Part shown: piece by piece, positions 22,733 through 30,077 of the stretch
Position numbering within the stretch: the stretch's first letter is position 1
How the letters are laid out: every line of letters begins with the position of its first letter
Origin: Thermoleophilaceae bacterium
Lineage (GTDB): Bacteria; Actinomycetota; Thermoleophilia; Solirubrobacterales; Thermoleophilaceae
Reading direction: 5' to 3'
DNA: 34,181 nucleotides
Assembly: GCA_013698335.1 (NCBI GenBank)
Contig: JACCVG010000181.1
Span: 1 to 34,181 of the forward strand
Notes under the pieces: generated by a model
What the model saw: the letters and a program-made list of their open reading frames with translations, nothing else
The model's database searches: none
What the model was told of the DNA's origin: nothing
Program-made: the position numbers and the translations under genes

Positions 22733-23207
22733 CGGCGATCAACTCCCTCGGTAGGTCTTGGCGAAGCTTGGTGAGGCCCTCGTGAACGCTGCGCCGCGCA
22801 GCCTCGGGCGAGCAGTCGAGCGCGAACGCGATGTCGGCGTAGTCGAGGTCGACGACGAAACGCAGCGCTACGGCCGAGCGCTGCTTGCCGGGGAGATCGC
22901 GGACGCGCTCCCAGATCTGGCCGGGGCCGTCGAGATCGGGCGCGAAGGCGCTCTCGGGGCCCTCGCCGACCGGCTCCGGACGACGCTGTGTGGCGCGATG
23001 CTCGTCGATCGCCTTACGGCTCGCGATCGTCAGCATCCAGGCACGGATGTTCGAATCGCCGGCCAGGTCGGGGTAGCCACGCAGGGCGGCGATGATCGTC
23101 TCCTGGAAGCAGTCGTCAGCGCGATCGCGGCCGACGGAGGCGACCAGCAGCCGCCAGATGTCGTCGCGATGGCTCTCGAGCGCGACTTGGAACGGTGGCA
23201 GGGTCAT
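22719..23207 (-). CDS. ECF-like sigma-70 family RNA polymerase sigma factor
   Basis: This small, two-domain sigma factor has region 2 (HRDDIWRLLVASVGRDRADDCFQETIIAALRGY, then NIRAWMLTIASRKAIDEHR) and region 4 (RVRDLPGKQRSAVALRFVVDLDYADIAFALDCSPEAARRSVHEGLTKLR). I start it at the ATG at 23207 (162 residues), giving MTLPPFQVALESHRDDIW. A GTG at 23273 would add 22 residues, but that stretch overlaps a putative PHO box and has no sigma-like sequence. It overlaps ogt by 14 bases, suggesting that the sigma factor and the alkylation-repair protein are made together. No anti-sigma gene is adjacent. Confidence 0.88.
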   Translation of the reverse strand: MTLPPFQVALESHRDDIWRLLVASVGRDRADDCFQETIIAALRGYPDLAGDSNIRAWMLTIASRKAIDEHRATQRRPEPVGEGPESAFAPDLDGPGQIWERVRDLPGKQRSAVALRFVVDLDYADIAFALDCSPEAARRSVHEGLTKLRQDLPRELIADERR

Positions 23208-23267
23208 ATGCGTATAGAACGGGGCGGCGGCCGAGAACGTGAGGTCGGGCCGCCAGGGTAACGGGGG

Positions 23268-23296
23268 TTTCACCGTCCGGTCACGAGAAGTTCACC
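23268..23296 (+). promoter_or_regulatory. PHO-box-like array upstream of the CpsB-type gene
   Basis: TTTCACC (23268), GGTCACG (23279) and GTTCACC (23290) repeat every 11 bp on the strand of the downstream gene. A possible -10, TAATCG (23308-23313), follows after 11 bases. Actinobacterial PhoP-type boxes are 11-nt direct repeats of GTTCACC-like units (established), so the match is good in both sequence and spacing. Confidence 0.65.
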
Positions 23297-23326
23297 GATC
23301 TCCCTGGTAATCGGCGCATTCTGAGC

Positions 23327-24106
23327 ATGGTGAGCCAGACCGATCTGCACTTCCATCTGCTCCCCGGCCTCGACGACGGGCCGCCGAGCCTCGCGGCGAG
23401 CCTGGAGCTGGCCGAGCTGGCCGCGGCCGACGGCACCGACCGCATCGTCGCCACGCCCCACGTGCGCGGAGACTTCGTGACCGATGTCGGCGAGCTCGAG
23501 GAGCTGACCCGCTCGGTCGCGGCCGAAATCGCGCGCGCCGGCCTGAGCGTACGCGTCGAGTGCGGCGCCGAGCTCGGCCACGAGATGGGCGGGCGTCTGT
23601 CGCAGGCCGAGCTCGAGCTGGTCGCGCAGGGCCCTCCGGGCGGCCGCTGGCTGCTCGTCGAGACACCCTTCAGCGGTCTGGACGAGGGGGTCGCGGAGGC
23701 GCTCGACGAGCTGCGCGACCGCGGCTTCGGGATCGTGCTCGCCCATCCGGAGCGCAGCGCCCAGATCTTCGGCCGCTGCGCCCCCGTTCTGGCCGAGGAG
23801 CTGGCGCGCGGAACGCTGCTCCAGATCAACGCGCTCTCCCTGCTCGGGGTCCACGGTGACCTCTCGCGCTGGAACGCGATTCAGCTCGTCGCCGCCGGGC
23901 AGGCGCACGTGCTCGGCTCCGACGCCCACTCGTTCGTGCGCCCGCCGGCGCTGACGGCGGGCCGCGACGCCGCAATCGAGGCGGGCCTCCCGCGCTCGAC
24001 CGCCGACCGTCTGATCGGGTCGGCCCCGCTGCGGCTGCTCGAGCGTGGCCTCGTTCCGCTGCCCGTCCCGCTCAGCCGGCGGCGCCACGGCCTCGTCGCG
24101 GCCTGA
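23327..24106 (+). CDS. PHP-domain phosphoesterase, CpsB/CapC tyrosine-phosphatase-like
   Basis: The 259-residue protein is a metal-dependent PHP-fold hydrolase with the CpsB/CapC (YwqE) signature: DLHFHLLPGLDDGP at the N-terminus, VATPHVRGDF, AHPERS and GSDAHS for the metal ligands. Known relatives dephosphorylate tyrosine-phosphorylated capsule-synthesis kinases, but no capsule gene or kinase lies near. A PHO-box-like array lies 30 bases upstream of the ATG, suggesting expression under phosphate limitation and possibly a broader phosphoesterase role (inference). It converges on phoU with a six-base gap, and a hairpin spans both stops. Confidence 0.88.
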   Translation: MVSQTDLHFHLLPGLDDGPPSLAASLELAELAAADGTDRIVATPHVRGDFVTDVGELEELTRSVAAEIARAGLSVRVECGAELGHEMGGRLSQAELELVAQGPPGGRWLLVETPFSGLDEGVAEALDELRDRGFGIVLAHPERSAQIFGRCAPVLAEELARGTLLQINALSLLGVHGDLSRWNAIQLVAAGQAHVLGSDAHSFVRPPALTAGRDAAIEAGLPRSTADRLIGSAPLRLLERGLVPLPVPLSRRRHGLVAA

Positions 24107-24120
24107 GGGCTCTCAGGCCG
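24099..24120. terminator. Hairpin spanning both convergent stop codons
   Basis: CGGCCTGAG (24099-24107) pairs perfectly with CTCAGGCCG (24112-24120) around a four-base loop. It contains the stop codons of both the CpsB-type gene (24104-24106) and phoU (24113-24115). A bidirectional terminator is the probable role. Confidence 0.6.
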
Positions 24121-24820
24121 GCGGCGTCGGGCGCCCGAGGTGCGAGGCGTCCTCGAACTCCCGGAAAAGTCCTGTCACGACGAACGCCGTCTGCTCGCCG
24201 ACGTCGACCGCGTTGTCGCCGATCCGTTCGATCGCGCGGGCGACCAACATCATGTGCATCGCCCACTCGCGCGTGTCCTCATCGGTGCCGATCTCGATCG
24301 CGATCCTGAAGATGTCGCGGTTGAGCTGATCGATCAGATCGTCCTGGCGGACGAGATCCTCGGCGAGCTCGACATCGCGGCGGGCGAAGCACTGCTTGCA
24401 CTGCGCCACCATCGAGGAGGCCTGACGGCCCATTCGGTGCAGCGACTGCATGATCCGCTCCTCCGTCGGCGCGTCCCGGCCGTCGAGCGGGATCAACTTG
24501 GCGATGTTGACGCACTGATCGCCCATCCGCTCGACGTGCTTGATCAGGTCGAGGATCGCCGCGACGAGCCGCAGGTCGCTGGCGACCGGGGCCTGCCTGG
24601 CGAGCAGCGAAAGCACGCCCTGATGGACCTCGAGGTAGCGGCCGTCGAGCCGATCGTCATCGGCTACGACCATCGACGCGAGCTCGATGTCGCGCTGCTC
24701 GAGCGACTCGAGCACGCGGTCTAGGGAGTCCACGACCATGTCGAGCCCACCGAGCGCCTGGTCCTCGAGCCCGGCGAGTTCGTTCTGGAAGCTGGAGCGG
24801 TTGCTGGTATCGACAGCCAT
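24113..24820 (-). CDS. phoU: Phosphate-specific transport regulator PhoU
   Basis: PhoU is a peripheral, all-helical protein that couples the Pst transporter to Pho signalling and keeps the regulon off when phosphate is plentiful. The 235-residue protein has two three-helix PhoU repeats. The metal-binding-type motifs are DLIKHVERMGDQCVNIAKL in the first repeat and ARAIERIGDNAVDVGEQ in the second. It is the last gene of the pst operon, starting five bases after pstB. Length is normal and motifs are complete. Confidence 0.96.
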   Translation of the reverse strand: MAVDTSNRSSFQNELAGLEDQALGGLDMVVDSLDRVLESLEQRDIELASMVVADDDRLDGRYLEVHQGVLSLLARQAPVASDLRLVAAILDLIKHVERMGDQCVNIAKLIPLDGRDAPTEERIMQSLHRMGRQASSMVAQCKQCFARRDVELAEDLVRQDDLIDQLNRDIFRIAIEIGTDEDTREWAMHMMLVARAIERIGDNAVDVGEQTAFVVTGLFREFEDASHLGRPTPPA

Positions 24821-24825
24821 CGCGA

Positions 24826-25752
24826 TCAGCCCATCTTTCCGGTCACGTAGGCCTCGGTCCGCTCATCGGCCGGGTTGGTGAAAATCTTCTCCGTGTCGTC
24901 GAACTCGACGACCGTTCCGGTGCGGTTGTCGTTCTCGTCGAGCGAGACGACGAAGAAAGCCGTCTTGTCCGATATCCGCGCGGCCTGCTGCATGTTGTGG
25001 GTGACGATCACGATCGAGTAGTCCTGCTTGAGTTCGATCATCAGGTCCTCGATCTTGCCGGTCGAGATCGGGTCGAGCGCGGAGCAAGGCTCGTCCATCA
25101 AGATCACATCGGGCGCGACCGCGAGGCAGCGGGCGATGCAGAGCCGCTGCTGCTGTCCGCCGGACATCCCGAAGGCGTTGTCTTTGAGCCGGTCCTTGAC
25201 CTCGTCCCAGAGCGCACCACGGCGCAATGCCGTCTCCACGATCTGGTCCATGTCGCCCTCCATACCGATGATGCGGGGGCCAAAGGCGATGTTCTCGTAG
25301 ATCGACTTGGGGAACGGGTTCGGCTTCTGGAAAACCATTCCGATCCGCTTGCGGACTTGGACCGCATCAACGTTCGGGCCGTAGAGGTCCTCACCGTGGT
25401 AGAGGATCTGGCCCGTGACGTTGGTCCCGACGATCAAATCGTTCATCCGGTTGAGGCAGCGGAGCATCGTTGACTTGCCGCAGCCCGAAGGGCCGATCAG
25501 CGCCGTGATCTCGTTCTTGCCCATTTCGAAGCTGATCTTGTCGACCGCGGGCGCCGACGCGTTCGGGTAGGTGACCTGGAGTTCCTTGACGTCGAAGATC
25601 ACCTCGCGGACGGTCTCGGTCACTTCAGGGGCCTGCGCTTGCGCGGTGTCCATGCTGGCAGTCTCGCCCATCCCGCGGAAAGGAGTTTCCCCACCGGCCT
25701 TCTCGTCCGCTGTCTGCGGGTCACGCTCGATGTCGATCATCCCCTCTTGCAC
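24826..25752 (-). CDS. pstB: Phosphate ABC transporter ATP-binding protein PstB
   Basis: This is the ATPase of the high-affinity phosphate importer, 308 residues. Walker A is GPSGCGKST, the Q loop is in [21 protein letters not shown], the signature is [16 protein letters not shown], Walker B is [13 protein letters not shown], and the switch histidine is in IVTHNMQQA. About 45 residues precede the canonical start of the domain ([10 protein letters not shown]), longer than in most PstB proteins. An internal ATG ([11 protein letters not shown]) could be the true start, but the GTG at 25752 has AGGTGAAAG just upstream and is eight bases from pstA. Order and spacing mark it as part of the pstSCAB-phoU operon. 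Confidence 0.96.
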   Translation of the reverse strand: MQEGMIDIERDPQTADEKAGGETPFRGMGETASMDTAQAQAPEVTETVREVIFDVKELQVTYPNASAPAVDKISFEMGKNEITALIGPSGCGKSTMLRCLNRMNDLIVGTNVTGQILYHGEDLYGPNVDAVQVRKRIGMVFQKPNPFPKSIYENIAFGPRIIGMEGDMDQIVETALRRGALWDEVKDRLKDNAFGMSGGQQQRLCIARCLAVAPDVILMDEPCSALDPISTGKIEDLMIELKQDYSIVIVTHNMQQAARISDKTAFFVVSLDENDNRTGTVVEFDDTEKIFTNPADERTEAYVTGKMG

Positions 25753-25759
25753 CTTTCAC

Positions 25760-26695
25760 CTACCACTTCTGTTCGTAGCGGTTGCGCAGATAGATCGCGA
25801 CGCTGTTCATCAGGACGAGCACGACGAGCAGCACGATGATCGCGCTGGCCGCCAAGGCCTGGAAGTCGGCGCCGGGCGCGGAGATCCAGGTGTTGATCTG
25901 CAGCGGGAGCGCCGAGATCGCGCTGAAGATCCCACTCGGGTTCTGCGTGTTGAAGGTCGCGGCGCCGAGCAGCAGCAGCGGTGCGGTCTCGCCGATCGCA
26001 CGCGAGAGCGCGAGGATCACGCCCGTGGCCACACCTGGGACCGCCGCCGGCAGCACCTGACGCCAGATCGTCTGCCACTTGGTCGCGCCGAGGGCCATCG
26101 AACCCTCGCGGATCGACGACGGCACCGCACGCAGTGCCTCCCGGCCGGCGATGATCACAACCGGGAGCACCAGCAGGCCCAGCGTCAGGCCTCCGGCGAG
26201 GATGATCTTGCCGAGATCCAAGGGGCCGCGCACGAGGAACGCGAGGCCGAGGATCCCGTAGACGATCGAGGGGACCGCCGCGAGGTTCTGGATGTTGACC
26301 TCGACGAAGGTGTTGAAGCGACCGATCATCCGCCCGGTCCACGTCCGCTGGTCGGCGTAGTCAGTGCCGTACTCCTCGAGGTAGACCGCCGAGGCGAGGC
26401 CGATCGGAACGATGAAAACGATGCAGACGACCATCAGCCAGAGCGTGCCAAGCAGCGAGGTGGCGATGCCCGCGTTCGCCGGGAACGCGGACGCCTTGTC
26501 GGTGACGAACTCCGGGCTGAGCCCGGGCAGCCCCTTCGTGAAGACATCGATGAACAGCGCGATCAACATCGCGAGGCTGATCAGGAGGGCGAAGATCAGG
26601 GCCGCCTCGAACGCCCGCTCGCGCAGCTTGGCGCGCGAGTCGGCGGGAGGGATGACCTGAACGGCGACGCGCGGGGCGTCGACGGTGGCACTCAT
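25760..26695 (-). CDS. pstA: Phosphate ABC transporter permease PstA
   Basis: This inner-membrane permease subunit has 311 residues and six predicted helices. The binding-protein-dependent transport motif EALRAVPSSIREGSMALGATKWQTI couples to PstB. The N-terminus (about 30 residues) is cytoplasmic, followed by the first helix AALIFALLISLAMLIALFI and a periplasmic loop. Its start overlaps the pstC stop as ATGA. It pairs with PstC to form the phosphate channel. Confidence 0.95.
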   Translation of the reverse strand: MSATVDAPRVAVQVIPPADSRAKLRERAFEAALIFALLISLAMLIALFIDVFTKGLPGLSPEFVTDKASAFPANAGIATSLLGTLWLMVVCIVFIVPIGLASAVYLEEYGTDYADQRTWTGRMIGRFNTFVEVNIQNLAAVPSIVYGILGLAFLVRGPLDLGKIILAGGLTLGLLVLPVVIIAGREALRAVPSSIREGSMALGATKWQTIWRQVLPAAVPGVATGVILALSRAIGETAPLLLLGAATFNTQNPSGIFSAISALPLQINTWISAPGADFQALAASAIIVLLVVLVLMNSVAIYLRNRYEQKW

Positions 26696-27672
26696 TCGTA
26701 CACCTGCCTGTACTTGCGCACGAAGCGGATCGAGATCGCGTTCATCACCAGCGTGATCAGGAACAGCAGCGCGCCGACCGCGAAGATCGCCTTGAACTGG
26801 ACCGTGCTGGCAGGGATGTCGCCTTTACCGGTGTTGGCGATGAAGGCCGTCATCGTCTCCAACGAGATCGTCGGGTTGAGCGAGAAGTTCGGCTGGATGC
26901 CACCCGCGATCAGCACGATCATCGTCTCGCCGACCGCGCGCGAGACGCCGAGCACGATCGAAGCGACGATCCCCGAGAGCGCGGCTGGGAACACGATCCG
27001 GGTCGCGGTTTGCAGCCGGGAGGCGCCGAGTCCGAAGGAGCCCTCGCGCAGCGATGTGGGCACCGCCCGCATCGCGTCCTCGGAGAGTGAGGCGATCGTC
27101 GGCAGCACCATGAAACCCATGATCACTCCGGCCGAGAGCGCGTTGAAGGACTCGAGCTCGATGCCGATGCTCTTCAGCAGCGGCGTGAAGAAGACGAGTG
27201 CGAAGAACCCGAAGACGATCGTCGGGATCCCGGCGAGCAGCTCGATCACCGGCTTGACCGCGCCGCGGACCCGCTTGCTTGCGTACTCGGCGAGATAGAC
27301 GGCGGTCGCGAGCCCGAGCGGGATGGCCACGACGAGCGCGATCGCCGAGACGACGAAAGTGCCCGTGATCAGCGGCAGGACACCGAGGCTCGGCTCGGGG
27401 GTCGCCTGAGGCGCCCACGTCGTGCCGAACAAGAACTCGAAGATCCCGACCGGCTGGGTCGGATCACCACCACGGGTCAGCGAACCCTCGGTGAAGAAGA
27501 GGATCGTCTCGCCAGCCAGGGAAAGGACGATTCCGAGTGTCGTCAGCAGCGAGATCGCGGCGGCCGCGATCAGGGCGATGCGAATCGCCTTCTCGCCGAG
27601 ACGGCGCTGAGGGGCGCCCAGGACCGGCCCGGGCGCCCCCCCTTGCGTCATGGACTGAGCTCCTGCTTCCAT
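26692..27672 (-). CDS. pstC: Phosphate ABC transporter permease PstC
   Basis: This is the second permease subunit, 326 residues with six helices. The coupling motif is EDAMRAVPTSLREGSFGLGASRLQTATRI, and the family stretch GIPTIVFGFFALVFF precedes it. The start could be the ATG at 27672 or the one at 27651 (MTQGGAPGP); residues before KAIRIALIAAAAISLL are low-complexity, so either is possible. It lies 28 bases after pstS and overlaps pstA. Confidence 0.95.
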   Translation of the reverse strand: MEAGAQSMTQGGAPGPVLGAPQRRLGEKAIRIALIAAAAISLLTTLGIVLSLAGETILFFTEGSLTRGGDPTQPVGIFEFLFGTTWAPQATPEPSLGVLPLITGTFVVSAIALVVAIPLGLATAVYLAEYASKRVRGAVKPVIELLAGIPTIVFGFFALVFFTPLLKSIGIELESFNALSAGVIMGFMVLPTIASLSEDAMRAVPTSLREGSFGLGASRLQTATRIVFPAALSGIVASIVLGVSRAVGETMIVLIAGGIQPNFSLNPTISLETMTAFIANTGKGDIPASTVQFKAIFAVGALLFLITLVMNAISIRFVRKYRQVYE

Positions 27673-27700
27673 GCGATCTACTCAGCCCTTCGCCCGTTGC

Positions 27701-28657
27701 CTACTTGGCGCCCGCGCCGATGGCTTCCTCGTCACCGGAGATCTGCTCTTCGTTCGCCGGCACGACGAGCGCCGTCTCGGCGATCTCCGTGTTGTTAGCG
27801 AGCACGTAGTCGACGAACGCGGCTACCTGCGGCTTCGCGAGCGCCTCGGTCCCGGCTACGTACATGAACAGCGGACGGGCCAGCGGGGCGTACTCGCCGC
27901 TCTGGATCGTCTCGGAGCTCGGCGTGACGCAACCGTCGCCGCTGTCCACCGCGGCAATGCCGAGCGCGTCGGCGTTCTGCTCGTAGTAGGAGAAGCCGAG
28001 GAAGCCCATGCCGCCCGCCTCGCCCTCGACGCCCTGGACGATCACGTTGTCATCAGCCGAGGGCGAGTAGTCGTCGCGGATGTTGCCCTCTTCGCCGTTG
28101 ATCGTCTCAGTAAAGTACTCCCACGTGCCGGACTCGTCACCGGGTCCGTAGAGAGCGAGCTCGGTGTCAGGGAGGTCGGGGTTGACCTCGGCGAGGTTCG
28201 CGACGCTCGAGCCCTTCTCCCACACCTCGGCCAGCTCTTCGGTCGTGATGCACTCGACCGCCAGCTCGGGGTTGGTGATGATCGAGATGCCGTCGTTGGC
28301 GATCGTCAGCTCGATCGGCTCGATCCCCGCCTCTTCACAGGTCTTGACCGTCTCCTCATCGATCTGCGAGGAGGCGTCGGCGATATCGGTCTCGCCTGCG
28401 CACAGAGCCTCGAACCCGGCAGTCGAGCCGGCGTCGCCGACCGTGATGTTGACCTCGCCATTCTCGCCCTGGAAGGCCTCCGCGGCCGCCTGGGCGAACG
28501 GGAAGACCGTGCTCGATCCCTCGATCGTGATGTCTCCGGAAACCGCCTCGCCCGACCCGCCGGTCGGCTCGGTGGATTCCCCGCACGCCGCGACGCCGAG
28601 TGCCAGTGCACCAGCAGACACGACTGCAAGCAAGCTGTTGAGCTTCAAGTAACTCAC
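27701..28657 (-). CDS. pstS: Phosphate-binding lipoprotein PstS
   Basis: This extracytoplasmic phosphate-binding protein delivers phosphate to PstCA. It has a type II signal peptide with lipobox GVAAC, then the PstS ligand-binding loops ITIEGSSTVFPF, VGDAGSTAGFEALC, DASSQID and GPGDESGTWEYF. The length is 318 residues. The start may be the GTG at 28657 or the TTG at 28648, which has AAGGGG at a better distance. It is the first gene of the pst operon, and a PHO-box-like 11-bp array lies 40-90 bases upstream, inside the end of the preceding co-directional gene. Confidence 0.95.
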   Translation of the reverse strand: MSYLKLNSLLAVVSAGALALGVAACGESTEPTGGSGEAVSGDITIEGSSTVFPFAQAAAEAFQGENGEVNITVGDAGSTAGFEALCAGETDIADASSQIDEETVKTCEEAGIEPIELTIANDGISIITNPELAVECITTEELAEVWEKGSSVANLAEVNPDLPDTELALYGPGDESGTWEYFTETINGEEGNIRDDYSPSADDNVIVQGVEGEAGGMGFLGFSYYEQNADALGIAAVDSGDGCVTPSSETIQSGEYAPLARPLFMYVAGTEALAKPQVAAFVDYVLANNTEIAETALVVPANEEQISGDEEAIGAGAK

Positions 28658-28696
28658 CCCTTCATTGGTTGACGGCGTCGGACGCTCTCACCGTCG

Positions 28697-28747
28697 TGCG
28701 TCCAGTCTGTTACGGACCTGTGCCCGGACTGTGAAAAGGGTGTAAAG
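28697..28747 (-). promoter_or_regulatory. PHO-box-like array upstream of pstS
   Basis: On the minus strand, CTTTACA, TTTCACA, GGGCACA, CGTAACA and GGACGCA follow each other at exactly 11 bp, the middle units being strongest. The array overlaps the last codons of the winged-helix gene (stop at 28710-28712). pstS is a universal Pho target, so this array anchors the motif definition used for the other sites. Confidence 0.65.
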
Positions 28748-29078
28748 GCTCGGGGGAGAACCGGTATCCGAAGCCGACGTGAGTGTGGATGAATCGCCAG
28801 TGTGGCGAGGCCGCCTCGAGCTTGTTGCGCAGCTTGCAGACATAGACGTCGACCGAGCGCTCGTCGCTTTGGAAGGGCATCTGCCAGATCTGTGCGTAGA
28901 GGTCCTCCCGGCTCACGATCCGACCCGCGCGGGCGGAGAGCTCGACGAGCACCTGGAGCTCACGAACCGTCAACGAGAGCGGCGCGCCGTCGACGAGCGC
29001 CGTGCGCTCTGAGGGCCGGACCTCCAGGTTCCCGGCGATTACGGCGTCGCTCGCGGCGAGATTCTGTGGAGTTCCCAT
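28710..29078 (-). CDS. Receiver-less winged-helix protein, PhoB-effector-like
   Basis: This 122-residue protein consists only of an OmpR/PhoB-type DNA-binding domain (LEVRPSERTALVDG, LSLTVRELQVLVELS, RSVDVYVCKLRNKLE, FIHTHVGFGYRFSPE) with about 20 residues before it and a short tail. No receiver domain is present. Its C-terminal half closely resembles the effector domain of the divergent regulator at 29205, sharing RSVDV and the unusual SPxWxxIHTHxGxGYRFxPE ending, so the two look like paralogues. It lies directly upstream of pstS in the same direction and has its own PHO-box-like array. It may compete with, or constitutively mimic, the full-length regulator (inference). Confidence 0.85.
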   Translation of the reverse strand: MGTPQNLAASDAVIAGNLEVRPSERTALVDGAPLSLTVRELQVLVELSARAGRIVSREDLYAQIWQMPFQSDERSVDVYVCKLRNKLEAASPHWRFIHTHVGFGYRFSPEPLHPFHSPGTGP

Positions 29079-29115
29079 CGCTGCCCGACAGCTTGCGTGC
29101 GCGCGCGTCGAGGCT

Positions 29116-29155
29116 CGTTACCGCCAGGTGATCGCGGTGTGAAGATGATGTGAAA
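29116..29155 (-). promoter_or_regulatory. PHO-box-like array between the two divergent regulators
   Basis: Plus-strand units CGTTACC (29116), GGTGATC (29127), TGTGAAG (29138) and TGTGAAA (29149) are spaced 11 bp. Read on the minus strand they are TTTCACA, CTTCACA, GATCACC and GGTAACG, pointing toward the winged-helix gene. The site could control both divergent genes. Confidence 0.65.
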
Positions 29156-29204
29156 CCGTCCTCGTGGAGGCCGAAACCGCTTCCCGGCCACCTACACTCG
29201 AGCC

Positions 29205-30077
29205 ATGCCAGCGACACTAGTGGCTGTGCCATCATGGAGTGGTCGGATCGAGAGTCAGGCCACCTCGACCGAACGCCCATACAGCGTGACGCCCCAGCCC
29301 GGACCCATCCGCCTCGCCGTGATCGATTCCGATTCCGGCTTCGTCCAGGTGCTCTCGAAGCGCCTCGAGGGGATCAGCTGGGAGCACCGTGTACTGTCCG
29401 CCGCGCCGCCGATCGAGGATCTGCTGGCGATGCGGCTCAACGCCCTAGTTGTCGATCTGGCGCTGCTGGGCCCGCAGGCGTGGGATTTTCTCGAGCGGCT
29501 GTGCAACGCCCTCCCGGGCCTCGGCATCGTCATCTGCACCGGCCCATCGACGGTCGCCCAGCGGGTCCGCGGGCTACGACTGGGGGCCGATGACTGGATC
29601 TCCAAGCCGTGCCATCCCGAGGAGGTGCTTGCTCGGGTCGAGGCAGTCGTGCGGCGCCGCAAGCGCGCGAGCGCGCGCGTCGACGCGGGGCCGATGGTCG
29701 CCGGCGAGCTGGAGATCCGGGTCGATCAGTTCCAGGGCTTCGTCGGGGGTCAGTCGATCGATCTGACCCGCAGGGAGTTTGAGTTGCTCCACCTGCTCGC
29801 CGACGGCGAGGGACAGGTGCTCCAGCGCGAAGAGATCTACCAGCGCGTCTGGGGCTACGCGATGGCGCGCGGCGACCGCTCGGTCGACGTCTTCATCCGC
29901 AAGGTGCGCCACAAGCTCGAGCGAGTCTCGCCCGACTGGACCTATATCCACACCCACTTCGGGATCGGGTACCGGTTCCAGCCAGAGATCAAGAGTGCTG
30001 AGGATGGCGGGGAGAACCTGGAGGCCGCGGCGGCAACCGCCGAGGCCGGGACCCCCGATCGGCTTCGTTCGCGTTGA
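29205..30077 (+). CDS. PhoB-like OmpR-family response regulator, no adjacent kinase
   Basis: The 290-residue protein has a receiver domain after about 35 extra residues. The acidic pair lies in LAVIDSDSGF, the likely phosphoacceptor Asp in ALVVDLALLG, Thr in ICTGPS and Lys in DWISKPCHPEEV. The effector winged helix follows (LEIRVDQFQGFV, LTRREFELLHLLADGEG, DRSVDVFIRKVRHKLE, YIHTHFGIGYRF). The receiver is divergent but its key residues are present. A TANNNT-type -10 (TACACT, 29193-29198) ends six bases before the ATG, compatible with a leaderless transcript. No kinase gene is adjacent. Position next to pst and the PHO-box-like arrays makes it the best candidate Pho activator. A GTG at 29286 is an alternative start. 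Confidence 0.9.
   Translation: MPATLVAVPSWSGRIESQATSTERPYSVTPQPGPIRLAVIDSDSGFVQVLSKRLEGISWEHRVLSAAPPIEDLLAMRLNALVVDLALLGPQAWDFLERLCNALPGLGIVICTGPSTVAQRVRGLRLGADDWISKPCHPEEVLARVEAVVRRRKRASARVDAGPMVAGELEIRVDQFQGFVGGQSIDLTRREFELLHLLADGEGQVLQREEIYQRVWGYAMARGDRSVDVFIRKVRHKLERVSPDWTYIHTHFGIGYRFQPEIKSAEDGGENLEAAAATAEAGTPDRLRSR

Noticed and set aside
23208-23273. Upstream GTG start for the sigma factor
   Set aside because: The 22 added residues do not resemble sigma region 2 and overlap the TTCAC array; the ATG at 23207 gives a normal N-terminus.
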